Source: Glaciecola sp. UBA2563 (GTDB taxonomy: Bacteria; Pseudomonadota; Gammaproteobacteria; Enterobacterales; Alteromonadaceae). Taken from it: a DNA stretch of 40,669 nt. The notes below the pieces were generated by a model. That model searched no databases. It worked only from the letters and a program-made list of their open reading frames with translations, and was not told the origin of the DNA. Each line of letters begins with the position of its first letter. The first letter of the stretch is position 1. Of the stretch, positions 25,703 to 34,757 are shown piece after piece. A program made the position numbers and the translations under genes. Location: assembly GCA_002340325.1 (NCBI GenBank), contig DDLV01000117.1:1-40669 (forward strand). Reading direction: 5' to 3'.

Positions 25703-28393
25703 ATGCGAAATATCTCTCGAAATTTTCTCAACAAGGTAGCAGTTTGCAGCGTGTTCGCTGTGCTGTTAACAGGATGCGGTAGTGATATTTTAGTTGAGGA
25801 AAATCAAGAACCAGACCCGGTTGTTGTGGATGTAGCAATTGCCTATATTGCACGCGACATAGAAATCAGCGATGGCGAACCTGTAAGAGATATTACAGAC
25901 CCTACTGAGTTTATTTCTGGCGCGTCACTATTTATCCAAGCACGGGCCAATGCATCGGCCGAACCTGTCAATATTAGTCAAAGACTGTTTCCTGACGCGC
26001 TTGATGACGACGGTGAACCTCTTCCTCTTGATATCAAAGACTTAAAAGCTGACTACACAGGGACTCGCCTAATATTCAGCGTTAGAGCACCTGAACTGGA
26101 TGGTATGGATGAAGAGCCTACTTGGAATATATGGGAATATGACGTAACAACGGATACGCTTCGCCGCGTGATTGATTCAGACATTGTTGCAGAAGCAGGA
26201 CATGATACCGGTCCTGTTTATCTTGCAGATGGAAGAATTGTTTTCAGCTCTACCCGTCAACGCGGCAATCAAGCGCGTTTATTAGATGAAGGAAAACCTC
26301 AATATTCAGGGCTTGAAGAGGGGCTTGATGCGCCTGCATCTGTTCTGCATGTTATGAATGCTGATGGTAATGATATTCAACAAATCTCATTCAACCAGAG
26401 TCACGACCTCGATCCGATTATTCTGCCAAACGGCAAACTACTGTTTAGTCGTTGGGATCAAAAAGGCGGTAACAAAGGGCTAAATCTCTATCAAATGAAT
26501 GCAGACGGCAGTGACCTTGAGCTAATGTATGGTCGCCACAGTCACAATGTCATTACCGGTATCGGAGACATTCAGTATGCAAAAGCCAGCGTCACACCAG
26601 AGGGGCAGGTGTTGATGGGCCTATATTCATTTTCTGACAATCGCTTTGGCACTGATTTTGTCACTATTGATATTGAAAACTATGTCGACTTTGCAACCCC
26701 TATTGCATCTATGCCTTCTTTGCAAGGGCCTGCTCAACAGTCCGCTTTAATTGAGGGTATTGTATTGGATGGAGAGCCGTCACCCGCAGGTCTCATTAAT
26801 GCGCTCTATCCACTGTGGGATGGCAGTGGTAGAGTCCTCTATAGTTGGAGTCAATGTCGATTATTCGAAGCTTTACCCGAGGGAAGCCCGCCAGATACAC
26901 CAAGGACAATTGCACCTTGCAGTGAGCAGAACTTGGCAAACGATGGATTTGAGCAAGCCCCACCCGTTTATGGACTTTGGATGTTCGATCCGGTTGAAGA
27001 CACGCAACTTTCGCTTCGCCTTCCGCAAACCGATATCGTAATTAGCGAAGTGCTAGCACTTGAGCAAAAACCCTTCCCTGTTGACCCAGATTCGACGATC
27101 GATCGTGCTGAAACAGCATTGATAGAGGAGGGCTATGGTGTCCTTCATATACAATCTGTTTATGATCTTGACGGAGAAGATACAAGTCCATTTGGTTTAA
27201 TTCAAACCGCTAACCCAGAGCTCACCGCGCCAGATCAGCGAACAGCCAGATTTCTGCGTGTGACAAAAAGCGTCTCTATACCAGATGAGGACACGTTAGA
27301 GTTTGATAACAGTGCGTTTGGTCGCTCCAGAAATCAGCTTATGCGCGAAATATTGGGATATACCCCAATACAACCCGATGGCTCAGTTGAGGTTGCTATT
27401 CCAGCAAATGTGCCTTTTGCAATAAGTATTGTAGATGAAAACGGTATGCGAATATCTCAACGGCATGACAACTGGCTACAGCTAATGCCGGGAGAGAAGA
27501 AAACCTGCATAGGTTGTCATGAACGTAATAGCGAACAACCTCACGGCAGAATAGATGCACAACCCGCTTCAATAAATTTAGGTGCTCCCAGCACTGGCAT
27601 AGAGTTTCCGGGTGCTAACCCAGCGTTGTTTGCTGATCTAGGGGAGACTATGGCACAGACATTTTCGCGCGTTAGAGGCTTACCTCGTCTAACGGCAGAT
27701 GTGGTATTCGAGGATGTTTGGACAGACCAAAACACGTCCACGCCAGCAGCATCTTTTGAATACGCCTACGGAGATTTAATTTCGCAAGTGCCAATTTCTC
27801 AAGCCTGTGCGCAAGTCTGGACATCACTGTGCCGATCGGTGATCAATTATCTAGACCATATACAGCCTTTGTTTTCCGCTGACCGTCAAGTTTTAGACGA
27901 TGAGTCAAATATCATTACTAATAATACGTGTTTATCTTGTCACTCCCCTATCGATGCCGATGGGATGACGCAAGTGCCAGCTGGGCAACTTGAGTTGATT
28001 GACACCCCATCTCTTGATATTCCCGAGTTTGTGACTAGCTACAGGGAGCTATTTTTTAATGATAATGCACAAGAACTGATAGACGGCGTTTTGCTTGATA
28101 CCGTGGAATTAGTGTTTGATGGCAATGGCGATCCCGTTTTCCTTGTGGATGAAAACGGCGAACTTATCCTCGATGCAGAAGATAATCCTATTCAAGCAAC
28201 TCAGTTGATAGGCGTCCCCGCTAGCATGAATCCGAATGGTGCTAGAAATAGTGGCAGGTTCTTTGCTGTGTTTTCCTCTGGTGGCAGTCATGAAGGTTTT
28301 CTTAACGCTGCCGAGTTGCGACTTATATCTGAATGGTTGGACATAGGTGCGCAGTATTACAACAATCCATTTGATGCGCCAGAGGATGATTAA
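25703..28393 (+). CDS. Diheme c-type lipoprotein with beta-propeller, hydrazine-synthase-alpha-related
   Basis: 896 residues. A signal with lipobox LLTGC (Cys25, then Gly) predicts an outer-membrane lipoprotein. Residues about 50-450 form a TolB-like beta-propeller with repeats such as DGRIVFSSTRQRGNQ, VMNADGNDIQQIS, NGKLLFSRWDQKGG and QMNADGSDLELM. Two CxxCH haem-c sites follow: C602-IG-CH606 in KKTCIGCHERN and C743-LS-CH747 in NTCLSCHSP. This layout is that of the proteins annotated as HzsA-related (HZS_alpha domain). True hydrazine synthesis needs anammox partners that are absent here, so electron transfer or another redox reaction in the envelope is more likely. It is first gene of an eleven-gene operon; the next starts 3 bases after its stop. 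Confidence 0.82.
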   Translation: MRNISRNFLNKVAVCSVFAVLLTGCGSDILVEENQEPDPVVVDVAIAYIARDIEISDGEPVRDITDPTEFISGASLFIQARANASAEPVNISQRLFPDALDDDGEPLPLDIKDLKADYTGTRLIFSVRAPELDGMDEEPTWNIWEYDVTTDTLRRVIDSDIVAEAGHDTGPVYLADGRIVFSSTRQRGNQARLLDEGKPQYSGLEEGLDAPASVLHVMNADGNDIQQISFNQSHDLDPIILPNGKLLFSRWDQKGGNKGLNLYQMNADGSDLELMYGRHSHNVITGIGDIQYAKASVTPEGQVLMGLYSFSDNRFGTDFVTIDIENYVDFATPIASMPSLQGPAQQSALIEGIVLDGEPSPAGLINALYPLWDGSGRVLYSWSQCRLFEALPEGSPPDTPRTIAPCSEQNLANDGFEQAPPVYGLWMFDPVEDTQLSLRLPQTDIVISEVLALEQKPFPVDPDSTIDRAETALIEEGYGVLHIQSVYDLDGEDTSPFGLIQTANPELTAPDQRTARFLRVTKSVSIPDEDTLEFDNSAFGRSRNQLMREILGYTPIQPDGSVEVAIPANVPFAISIVDENGMRISQRHDNWLQLMPGEKKTCIGCHERNSEQPHGRIDAQPASINLGAPSTGIEFPGANPALFADLGETMAQTFSRVRGLPRLTADVVFEDVWTDQNTSTPAASFEYAYGDLISQVPISQACAQVWTSLCRSVINYLDHIQPLFSADRQVLDDESNIITNNTCLSCHSPIDADGMTQVPAGQLELIDTPSLDIPEFVTSYRELFFNDNAQELIDGVLLDTVELVFDGNGDPVFLVDENGELILDAEDNPIQATQLIGVPASMNPNGARNSGRFFAVFSSGGSHEGFLNAAELRLISEWLDIGAQYYNNPFDAPEDD

Positions 28394-28396
28394 TAA

Positions 28397-29158
28397 ATGC
28401 TGAAGCCATCGATAACAATATTGCTGATGTCCATCAGCTTTTTGTTACTACCGATCTCCGTATTGGCAGCAGAGCTTCGCGTTACCGTTACCACACCATT
28501 TATAAATGTACATTCAGGACCAGCGGATGAATTTCCGGTATTTCATGTGATAGCGCAGAGTGAAAAGATTGACATCCTCAAAGAGCGCACCGGTTGGTAT
28601 AGGGTCCGTACAGTGTCCAATCGCAATGAAGAGATAGAAGGCTGGATCCATAAAGATTCACTGACTGCAACAGTATTGCCGGATGGCATTGGGCTTAAGC
28701 CGCCGAGTGGTGGTTTTGATCAATATTTATCAAGAGATTTCGAGATTTCATTAATGGGTGGTGTGCTCGATACCACCAATGCGCTGACATTGACGGGCAG
28801 TTGGGTATGGAACCAAAACTTATCGGTTGATGCTAGTTACACTCAGGCACTAGGCGATTTTTCCGATAACAAGCTGTGGTCAGTGCGAATGCGTCATACG
28901 TTCTATCCATTTAGGAAAGTCAGTCCTTATCTCGCGCTGGGAACAGGTGAGATCAGAACATCGCCTAACGCTAATTTAGTGCAGTCGGGCGATGAAGTGC
29001 GCAAAAGTAATTCATATGAAGTCGGTGTTGGTGTCCGCTATTACCTCACGGATGGCGTGCTCATTAAAGCTGAATACAGAGGGGTATTAGCGTTGACAGA
29101 CCGCGATGAACAAGAACGGTTAGACCAGTGGCTTGTGGGCGCTAGTATCTTTTTTTAA
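28397..29158 (+). CDS. SH3-domain outer-membrane beta-barrel protein
   Basis: 253 residues. Signal peptide MLKPSITILLMSISFLLLPISVLA. A bacterial SH3 domain follows (about 25-95: FINVHSGPADEFPVFHVI, GWYRVRTV, EGWIHKDSL). Then comes an approximately 140-residue OmpA/OmpW-like small beta-barrel of alternating strands (LTLTGSWVWNQNLSVDASYTQ, SVRMRHTFYPF) ending GASIFF, with a terminal Phe. The SH3 part may bind peptidoglycan or a partner. No enzyme motif. Spacing of 3 bases to the preceding gene and 12 to the next supports one operon. Confidence 0.8.
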   Translation: MLKPSITILLMSISFLLLPISVLAAELRVTVTTPFINVHSGPADEFPVFHVIAQSEKIDILKERTGWYRVRTVSNRNEEIEGWIHKDSLTATVLPDGIGLKPPSGGFDQYLSRDFEISLMGGVLDTTNALTLTGSWVWNQNLSVDASYTQALGDFSDNKLWSVRMRHTFYPFRKVSPYLALGTGEIRTSPNANLVQSGDEVRKSNSYEVGVGVRYYLTDGVLIKAEYRGVLALTDRDEQERLDQWLVGASIFF

Positions 29159-29170
29159 CGAAGGTAATGT

Positions 29171-29950
29171 ATGCAAAATATGAAAGATAAACAGCCCCTA
29201 AACAGTATTGTTAGAACAGAGACTATTCAGAGCACTATTTTACAGCCTAATTCTCTGCCACCGTTCACATTACCGTCGCTAAATTCAACATCACTAAATT
29301 CAACATCAATAACTACGCTATTTGCTACTCTGGCAATTTTATTGACCACAATGCCATCCGTTGGGCATACACAAACGCAGCAATCCGCTAGAAGTAATGC
29401 ACCAGAAATAGATCCAGCTGTTGAAAGGCGAAGCATCGACGAATTTGATATTGACTCAGAAAATGTCGAGATAGGACTATTTGCGGGTGTCATAAGCATC
29501 GAAGATTTCGGCTCTGATACGTTACTTGGCGCGCGAATTGGCTATCACATCAACGAAAACTTTTTCATCGAAGCGAGTTATGGCCAGTCGACAGCAGGTG
29601 AGACAAGCTTTGAGATCCTAAGTGGTGGTGCTCCGTTTCTAACGGACGAAGAACGAGATTACATCTATTACGACTTATCTGTTGGGTACAATTTTAACGG
29701 GGAGGTGTTTGTAACAGACTCACTTGTCTTTAATACGGACTTTTTTATTACGCTAGGTGCCGGCAATACTGACTTTGCGGGCGATGAACGGTTCACTGTG
29801 TCAGCAGGCGTAGGGTATCGATTACTTGTTACAGATTATCTATCGGTACGAATTGATGTACGTGATCACATCTTTAATAGCGATATCATTGGCGACGAAA
29901 AAAGTGTTCACAATCTGTCGGGCGCATTATCGCTCACGGTATTCTTTTGA
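29171..29950 (+). CDS. Small outer-membrane beta-barrel protein
   Basis: 259 residues. An unusually long n-region of about 45 residues precedes the hydrophobic signal core (TTLFATLAILLTTMPSVGHTQ). The mature part is an OmpA-like eight-strand barrel: VEIGLFAGVISIEDFGSDTLLGARIGYHI cut into alternating strands, EASYGQSTAGETSFEI, FITLGAGNTDFAG, FTVSAGVGYRLL, ending LSLTVFF with a terminal Phe. The n-region includes a perfect 15-base tandem duplication. AAGGT lies before the ATG. It resembles the DUF-type outer membrane beta-barrel partners of the preceding SH3-barrel; function unknown. Confidence 0.78.
   Translation: MQNMKDKQPLNSIVRTETIQSTILQPNSLPPFTLPSLNSTSLNSTSITTLFATLAILLTTMPSVGHTQTQQSARSNAPEIDPAVERRSIDEFDIDSENVEIGLFAGVISIEDFGSDTLLGARIGYHINENFFIEASYGQSTAGETSFEILSGGAPFLTDEERDYIYYDLSVGYNFNGEVFVTDSLVFNTDFFITLGAGNTDFAGDERFTVSAGVGYRLLVTDYLSVRIDVRDHIFNSDIIGDEKSVHNLSGALSLTVFF
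29279..29308 (+). repeat. 15-base perfect tandem duplication
   Basis: CTAAATTCAACATCA occurs twice in direct succession within the signal-peptide n-region, encoding LNSTS twice. It is in frame, so it lengthens the leader without breaking it. It could expand or shrink by slippage. Confidence 0.85.
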
Positions 29951-29961
29951 TGAGGTATATC

Positions 29962-30447
29962 ATGAAAACCAACCCTCTAGTTCTCGCCACTTTCCTTTTG
30001 CTTGCATTGTGCTCGTCGGCTTCTGCCGCAGAGATGGCAAAAGATTTTGTATTGAAATCTAAAGACGATGGCAATATGCGATTGTCCGATCAGCGTGGCA
30101 ACATTGTCATGATCAACTTTTGGGCGAGTTGGTGTGGTCCATGTCGCGAAGAATTACCTTTGATGGAAGAACTTTATCAGGAGTATCAGGATCTTGGATT
30201 CGAGATATTAGCGGTTAACGTCGATGACGAAGAAAGTAAAGCAGATGTGTTGCTAAATGATATTGAGGTCACCTTTCCAGTCTTGTACGACACTTCTGGC
30301 GAAGTAAGCAAGCTATATGATGTTAGCGCTATGCCGACAACTGTTTTTGTTGATAGAGACGGTTTACAGCGGATTTTGCATCCTGGCTTTCGCGCTGGTG
30401 ACGAAGTGAAGTATGAAAAGGCAATAAAAATGCTAGTTCGTGAATAA
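29962..30447 (+). CDS. TlpA/ResA-like periplasmic thioredoxin
   Basis: 161 residues from the ATG at 29962, which has GAGGT six bases upstream; the earlier ATG at 29950 overlaps the previous stop and lacks such a site. Signal peptide ends SASA-AE. The thioredoxin fold has the active site WASWCGPC (Cys58 and Cys61), the cis-proline loop AMPTTVFVD and FEILAVNVDDEESKADV. TlpA/ResA proteins reduce disulfides in the periplasm, for example in apocytochrome c. A natural client is the CxxCH lipoprotein encoded at the head of this operon, or the Cys-rich tail of the next gene product; both are inference. Confidence 0.9.
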   Translation: MKTNPLVLATFLLLALCSSASAAEMAKDFVLKSKDDGNMRLSDQRGNIVMINFWASWCGPCREELPLMEELYQEYQDLGFEILAVNVDDEESKADVLLNDIEVTFPVLYDTSGEVSKLYDVSAMPTTVFVDRDGLQRILHPGFRAGDEVKYEKAIKMLVRE

Positions 30448-30465
30448 TCAAAGGTGTCTTCAATA

Positions 30466-30768
30466 ATGAAAGTCTCATCAAATCAATCATTTAACACCGT
30501 CATTAGCAAAGCTATTAAATTAGGTGTGATTTTAGCGGCGATAGCATTAGGCGGCTGTAGTTCAACCATTGACGAAATGGGAAAGACCGTTAGTAATTTT
30601 GAGCTAGAACCCTGGGTAAAGCCTTTTGAACGAAGTAATCTTGCGGACCCTATTATGGCGGTTGGTCGTAATCCGATTGCCCTTTCATATGCCAAACACG
30701 TGCATGAGTCACGCGAAGGTGCGCGCGGAGCGAGTGGTTCTGCTGGAGGTGGCTGTGGATGTAACTAA
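30466..30768 (+). CDS. DUF4266 lipoprotein with GGGCGCN tail
   Basis: 100 residues from ATG 30466, with AGGTG upstream; a GTG at 30454 would add four residues. Lipobox ALGGC with lipidated Cys31. The DUF4266 core reads EPWVKPFERSNLADPIMAVGRN, then AKHVHESREGARGASGSAGGGCGCN. The strictly conserved C-terminus with two cysteines separated by one glycine suggests a metal, haem or post-translational modification site. Its neighbours, a thioredoxin before and a DUF3570 protein after, are the ones I recall for this family in other genomes. Function undetermined. Confidence 0.88.
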   Translation: MKVSSNQSFNTVISKAIKLGVILAAIALGGCSSTIDEMGKTVSNFELEPWVKPFERSNLADPIMAVGRNPIALSYAKHVHESREGARGASGSAGGGCGCN

Positions 30769-30810
30769 TTTATTCAATCTGTGTAAATAACGGGTTTTTG
30801 GCATCGCACC

Positions 30811-32001
30811 ATGTTCAATTCGCACAACGATAACAGTTTAACAAGCAGGCTAGGAAAAAGTCCAATTAGTCGAATCTGCTATGGATTTATCATTTGTGTC
30901 CTTTTAATGACAACGATGGGTGTTTATGCGGCTGTATTGCCTGATGACCGTTCAGACATCATGTATCACAAGTATTCCGGCGATGGCGTAAGTATCGATG
31001 GCCCTTCATATTTACTTAGAAAAAAAGTTGGTAATCATGTTTCATTCAGTGCGAACTATTATGTGGATACTGTCAGCGGGGCGTCAATCGACGTCAGAGC
31101 AACTGCTTCACCCTATCAGGAGCAAAGAAAAGAAACTAGCGTTGGGGTTGATTACCTCAACGAAAAAACATTATTAAGTACCGGTTACACCAATAGCTCG
31201 GAAAATGACTTTGAAGCAAACTCGGTTTTTTTGGGGGTAAAGCAAGACTTCTTTGGTGACCTTAGTACGGTATCGATCAATTGGTCCAAAGGCTGGGATG
31301 AAGTCGGCGTTAGAGGCGACGATAGCTTTGCTGAAGAGGCTGACAGGCAAAAGTTTGGTTTTGGTTGGACACAGGTTATGACCAAAAGTCTGATAATGGG
31401 ATTCAGTGCTGAACACATTTCTGATGAAGGCTATCTCAACAATCCATATAGAAGTATCCGTTTTCTTGATCCTGACAGCGAAAGGGGATTTAGATTTACA
31501 CGAGAGACCTACCCTACTACACGTTCATCAAATGCTTATTCGATCAACGCAAACTATTACCTGCCATACCGGGCTGCGTTATACGCAGATGCCCGCATTT
31601 ACAATGATTCGTGGGGGATCGATGCTAATAATTTCAAGCTTGGTTACATCCATCCCATTGGCGGTTGGACCATAGACATATTCGCACGGCATTATTCACA
31701 GGAGTCTGCAGACTTTTATGGCGACCTCTTTGCAAGAGAGGATGAGTTTAATTTTATGGCCCGCGATAAGGAGATGTCATCTTATTCGGGTATCACAGCA
31801 GGTCTGCATCTATCTTATGAATGGCAATTTTCGCAAACAGCTACTTTTAAAAAAAGCAGTATTCACTTCGAATATGATTACATGCGATTTGACTACGATA
31901 ACTTTAGAGACGTTACTGCTGTAGACGCAGTGGTGGGTGAAGAACCTCTGTTTGGTTTTTCTGCTTATGTGTTAAAAATCTACGCATCTATCTGGTACTA
32001 A
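30811..32001 (+). CDS. DUF3570 outer-membrane beta-barrel protein
   Basis: 396 residues. After a 26-residue N-terminal tail comes a signal core (ICYGFIICVLLMTTMGVYA). The DUF3570 family is recognised by GDGVSIDGPSYLLRKKVG, FSANYYVDTVSGASIDV, SVGVDYLNEKTLLSTGYTNS, SENDFEANSVFLGVKQDFF, ISDEGYLNNPYRSIRFLDP, NYYLPYRAALYADAR and ARDKEMSS. Alternating aromatic strands ending LKIYASIWY point to a barrel. Its role is unknown; it might be a channel or scaffold through which the DUF4266 lipoprotein works. The gap to the next gene is 2 bases. Confidence 0.9.
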   Translation: MFNSHNDNSLTSRLGKSPISRICYGFIICVLLMTTMGVYAAVLPDDRSDIMYHKYSGDGVSIDGPSYLLRKKVGNHVSFSANYYVDTVSGASIDVRATASPYQEQRKETSVGVDYLNEKTLLSTGYTNSSENDFEANSVFLGVKQDFFGDLSTVSINWSKGWDEVGVRGDDSFAEEADRQKFGFGWTQVMTKSLIMGFSAEHISDEGYLNNPYRSIRFLDPDSERGFRFTRETYPTTRSSNAYSINANYYLPYRAALYADARIYNDSWGIDANNFKLGYIHPIGGWTIDIFARHYSQESADFYGDLFAREDEFNFMARDKEMSSYSGITAGLHLSYEWQFSQTATFKKSSIHFEYDYMRFDYDNFRDVTAVDAVVGEEPLFGFSAYVLKIYASIWY

Positions 32002-32003
32002 TT

Positions 32004-32579
32004 ATGCGCTATTCAATCAAAAACACTTTCAAAGGCGCCGCATGTTTATTTGCGCTCCTTCTGTTGTTCTCTTTACTGATGCCGACGGCAAAACTGTCTG
32101 CTACTGAAAACGGACAAAAAGAAAACAAAGAGGTCGATTCAGCTCTCGCTGACGAGATCGAGTCACTGCGACAGGCAATGGTGAATCTCAATAGAGACCT
32201 CTTTATTCTGGAAGAAGATTTGTTGTTTCCGTCTTCCACCCAGGTATCTGTGTATCTAGCCATGGATGTCGGTGAATACTTCGCCTTGGATGCCGTTGAA
32301 TTGCGTATCAATGGAGATATGGCAACAAACTATCTATACACGGAAAGACAAGTCGATGCGTTATATCGAGGTGGCGTGCAGCGTTTGTATACCGGCAATA
32401 TTCCACAAGGTGAGCATGAGATAACAGCTTACTTTGTCGGAATTGGGCCAGAGCAAAGAGAGTATAAACGCGCAGTTAGTCTTACATTTGAAAAGACCGA
32501 TGAGCCCGTTGCTATAGAACTTGCGGTGGTTGACTCAACTGCAAAGCAACAACCCGTATTTTTTGCCAAGACATTGTAA
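32004..32579 (+). CDS. Periplasmic coiled-coil/beta protein of unknown function
   Basis: 191 residues. Signal peptide about 1-34 (KGAACLFALLLLFSLLMPT...LSATE). A short coiled coil follows (about 42-70: EVDSALADEIESLRQAMVNL). Then comes a beta-rich domain (QVSVYLAMDVGEYFALDAVE, GVQRLYTGNIPQGEHEITAYF, VSLTFEKTDEPVAIELAVVD). The last part looks like an Ig-like or carboxypeptidase-regulatory-like fold. I recall homologues mislabelled as AraC regulators, but no DNA-binding domain is visible. The frame is tightly packed after DUF3570 (2 bases). Probably a structural partner of the TPR proteins that follow. Confidence 0.65.
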   Translation: MRYSIKNTFKGAACLFALLLLFSLLMPTAKLSATENGQKENKEVDSALADEIESLRQAMVNLNRDLFILEEDLLFPSSTQVSVYLAMDVGEYFALDAVELRINGDMATNYLYTERQVDALYRGGVQRLYTGNIPQGEHEITAYFVGIGPEQREYKRAVSLTFEKTDEPVAIELAVVDSTAKQQPVFFAKTL

Positions 32580-32618
32580 ATATAGGGTAATAGCGATGAA
32601 TAGCATCTCGAGAAACCT

Positions 32619-34757
32619 GTGGTAATTAGAACGTTACGTCATATTGCAGCGATTTGCAGTCTGCTGGCTTTCCTTCCAACTGCATTAAACGTTGCAATAG
32701 CAAAAGAGACTATTCAGTCAACGCCCAGCGTTATCACCGGTGTTGTTACAAGTGACGCTCGACAGCACACGGATTATTACCACATTCTTTATCTGTACCT
32801 CCAAAACGATCATATCAATACATTGGGCTACATAGATAAAGGATTTTCGCGTCATGGGTTTACTGCGCTCTCTGAGCAAGACTTTGACCGTGTAGCACTT
32901 ATTCAAGGCGCCTCAAAATTGCACTTAGGTCTATACGAAAAAGCGCAGCGCATATTTTTGAGTTTATTAAACACTTCATCATCAGACTACGTGATAGCAC
33001 AGACGTGGTATTGGCTGGCTAAATCAGGTTTTGAAAATAAACAGCAATTTAGAAGTGAACAGGCTTATGCAGCAATCGAATCTCAAGACTTAGTAGAGCA
33101 TCTTTCATTCGAACAGTGGCAGGAACTCACCTATCTCGCAGCCCATGCTAGGATGGTCAATGCCGCAGAATGGCAGCCGCTTTTTGAGCAACTTCACGAA
33201 AGCACTATCTTTCCTGCTTACCTGCAGGCCAATTATGCTGTCGAACTTTTTAATAAAGGCAAATTTGAAGAAGCGGAATCTTACTTTGTTAGCGCCAAAC
33301 AGTCTTTGATAACGCATAGAGATGCACAAACAAGCGTTTACCGAACAGTAAAACAATTCACAAGTGATGTTGTGTTTAATCTCTCACCAAGAAATTGGTT
33401 TTCAATAGACCCGAATCGGCGCGCACAAAAAGCGCAGGAAGACAAAGCAAGAGCAGCATTAGAAAGTGAACAAAATGCGTTGTTCGATCAAATAAACTTG
33501 TTTTTAAGTTACACACTGTTGCAGAAGAAAGATGACATCAATGCGCAAGCAGTGATAAAGCAAGTATCGAGTAAAGATATTCAGGCAAACGATGCTTTGC
33601 TAATGCTCGGATGGGCGTATGCGCAGGAGAGTATGTATGAGGATGCAATAAGTGCATGGTCTCACCTATCCGAAACCGGATTGGGGCATTTCCAACTACA
33701 AGCAAGATATGGACTTTCTTACGCGTTTCAACAACAAGGCGAATTTGAAAAAGCGTATTTCTCGCTTGATAGTATTGTTGGGCAAATTGAGTCCAGAATA
33801 GACGATCTGAAAGCGTTTTCAGCTGCCATTAACAACGAGAGTTTCTTGGACAATTATCAAGAGGAATGGCCGTTACAGTTTCAAGGTATTAAGCGTGTTT
33901 TCTTAACGGGTAGCTCGGGGAAAACTACCCTTGACACTCGCTATTACTTATCGATTCGAGAACAGTCTACAGAGATTCTGGCCACGTTAAGAGAAAGAGA
34001 AAAGCAAGTGGTTGTGCTCGAATCAATGCTTGAGCAAAGAAAGTCAAGGTTTGCAAATAGAGGTCAGGCATTAGAACTTGATTCAAAAGTTGAGAAACTT
34101 AAAGCAGCCAAACAACAAATTGAACGACTCAGCGAAACTATCAACAGTGAGGGCAATCAGGACAAACAATCGTTGATGTTGAGCATGCTCTCCAAACAAG
34201 ATGCTGCTGACTGGGCTCGACTACAACGGGCGTTTCAACGCCACCAAAGGCTAATAAAAGATCCTCCTCGAGGACGGCCATTGAAAGCAAGTTATGCACA
34301 GCGTCTTAATCGCATACAAGGCATTATACAATGGCAGATGGAAGACGCCTTGATAACACAAAGCTGGCGTCATAAGCGCTTGCTCGAACGAGCAGAACAA
34401 AGCTATGAAACAGCGCAACAACGATTAGCAGCTGTCAATATCGCCCAAGCGCGTTCTCCTGAGCTTGAGCGCGACGAAATTCGCATCGAAATGCTCAAAC
34501 AAGCTATTACTGAACATACCGAAAAAGCACAACAGTTGTTAGAGCAATCTGATGGGCTGCTCGTCACTTTTCTAAATAACATAATCGACGCGCAACAAGC
34601 TGAACTGGAAAAACAGTGGATTGATGCCAGATTGGCCAGAATCAGGTTGCAGGACATGCAGCCACAAAAAGAGGGCGAGTCAGAATCACAAGAGGTTTCG
34701 CTCAATACATCAGCGACAGATGTCGACCTAGACGAGCAGACAGGAGGCGGTACGTGA
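32619..34757 (+). CDS. Exported TPR and coiled-coil protein, 712 residues
   Basis: GTG start; an in-frame stop (32601-32603) lies 18 bases before it and there is no ATG nearby. Signal peptide HIAAICSLLAFLPTALNVAIA. The first half (about 50-430) is made of TPR-like helix pairs: ALIQGASKLHLGLYEKAQRIF, AVELFNKGKFEEAESYFVSA, ALLMLGWAYAQESMYEDAIS, RYGLSYAFQQQGEFEKAYFS. The second half (about 450-700) is long charged helix/coiled coil (ILATLREREKQVVVLESMLEQ, LLERAEQSYETAQQRLA). No enzyme motif. A scaffold that spans periplasmic distance is likely. It overlaps the next gene by four bases (GTGA). Confidence 0.75.
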   Translation: MVIRTLRHIAAICSLLAFLPTALNVAIAKETIQSTPSVITGVVTSDARQHTDYYHILYLYLQNDHINTLGYIDKGFSRHGFTALSEQDFDRVALIQGASKLHLGLYEKAQRIFLSLLNTSSSDYVIAQTWYWLAKSGFENKQQFRSEQAYAAIESQDLVEHLSFEQWQELTYLAAHARMVNAAEWQPLFEQLHESTIFPAYLQANYAVELFNKGKFEEAESYFVSAKQSLITHRDAQTSVYRTVKQFTSDVVFNLSPRNWFSIDPNRRAQKAQEDKARAALESEQNALFDQINLFLSYTLLQKKDDINAQAVIKQVSSKDIQANDALLMLGWAYAQESMYEDAISAWSHLSETGLGHFQLQARYGLSYAFQQQGEFEKAYFSLDSIVGQIESRIDDLKAFSAAINNESFLDNYQEEWPLQFQGIKRVFLTGSSGKTTLDTRYYLSIREQSTEILATLREREKQVVVLESMLEQRKSRFANRGQALELDSKVEKLKAAKQQIERLSETINSEGNQDKQSLMLSMLSKQDAADWARLQRAFQRHQRLIKDPPRGRPLKASYAQRLNRIQGIIQWQMEDALITQSWRHKRLLERAEQSYETAQQRLAAVNIAQARSPELERDEIRIEMLKQAITEHTEKAQQLLEQSDGLLVTFLNNIIDAQQAELEKQWIDARLARIRLQDMQPQKEGESESQEVSLNTSATDVDLDEQTGGGT

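Noticed and set aside
25703..28393. Reading the first operon gene as a true hydrazine synthase
   Set aside because: The other synthase subunits and all anammox partners are missing; only the architecture is shared.
32004..32579. AraC-type regulator
   Set aside because: The protein has a signal peptide and a beta-rich exported domain and no helix-turn-helix.
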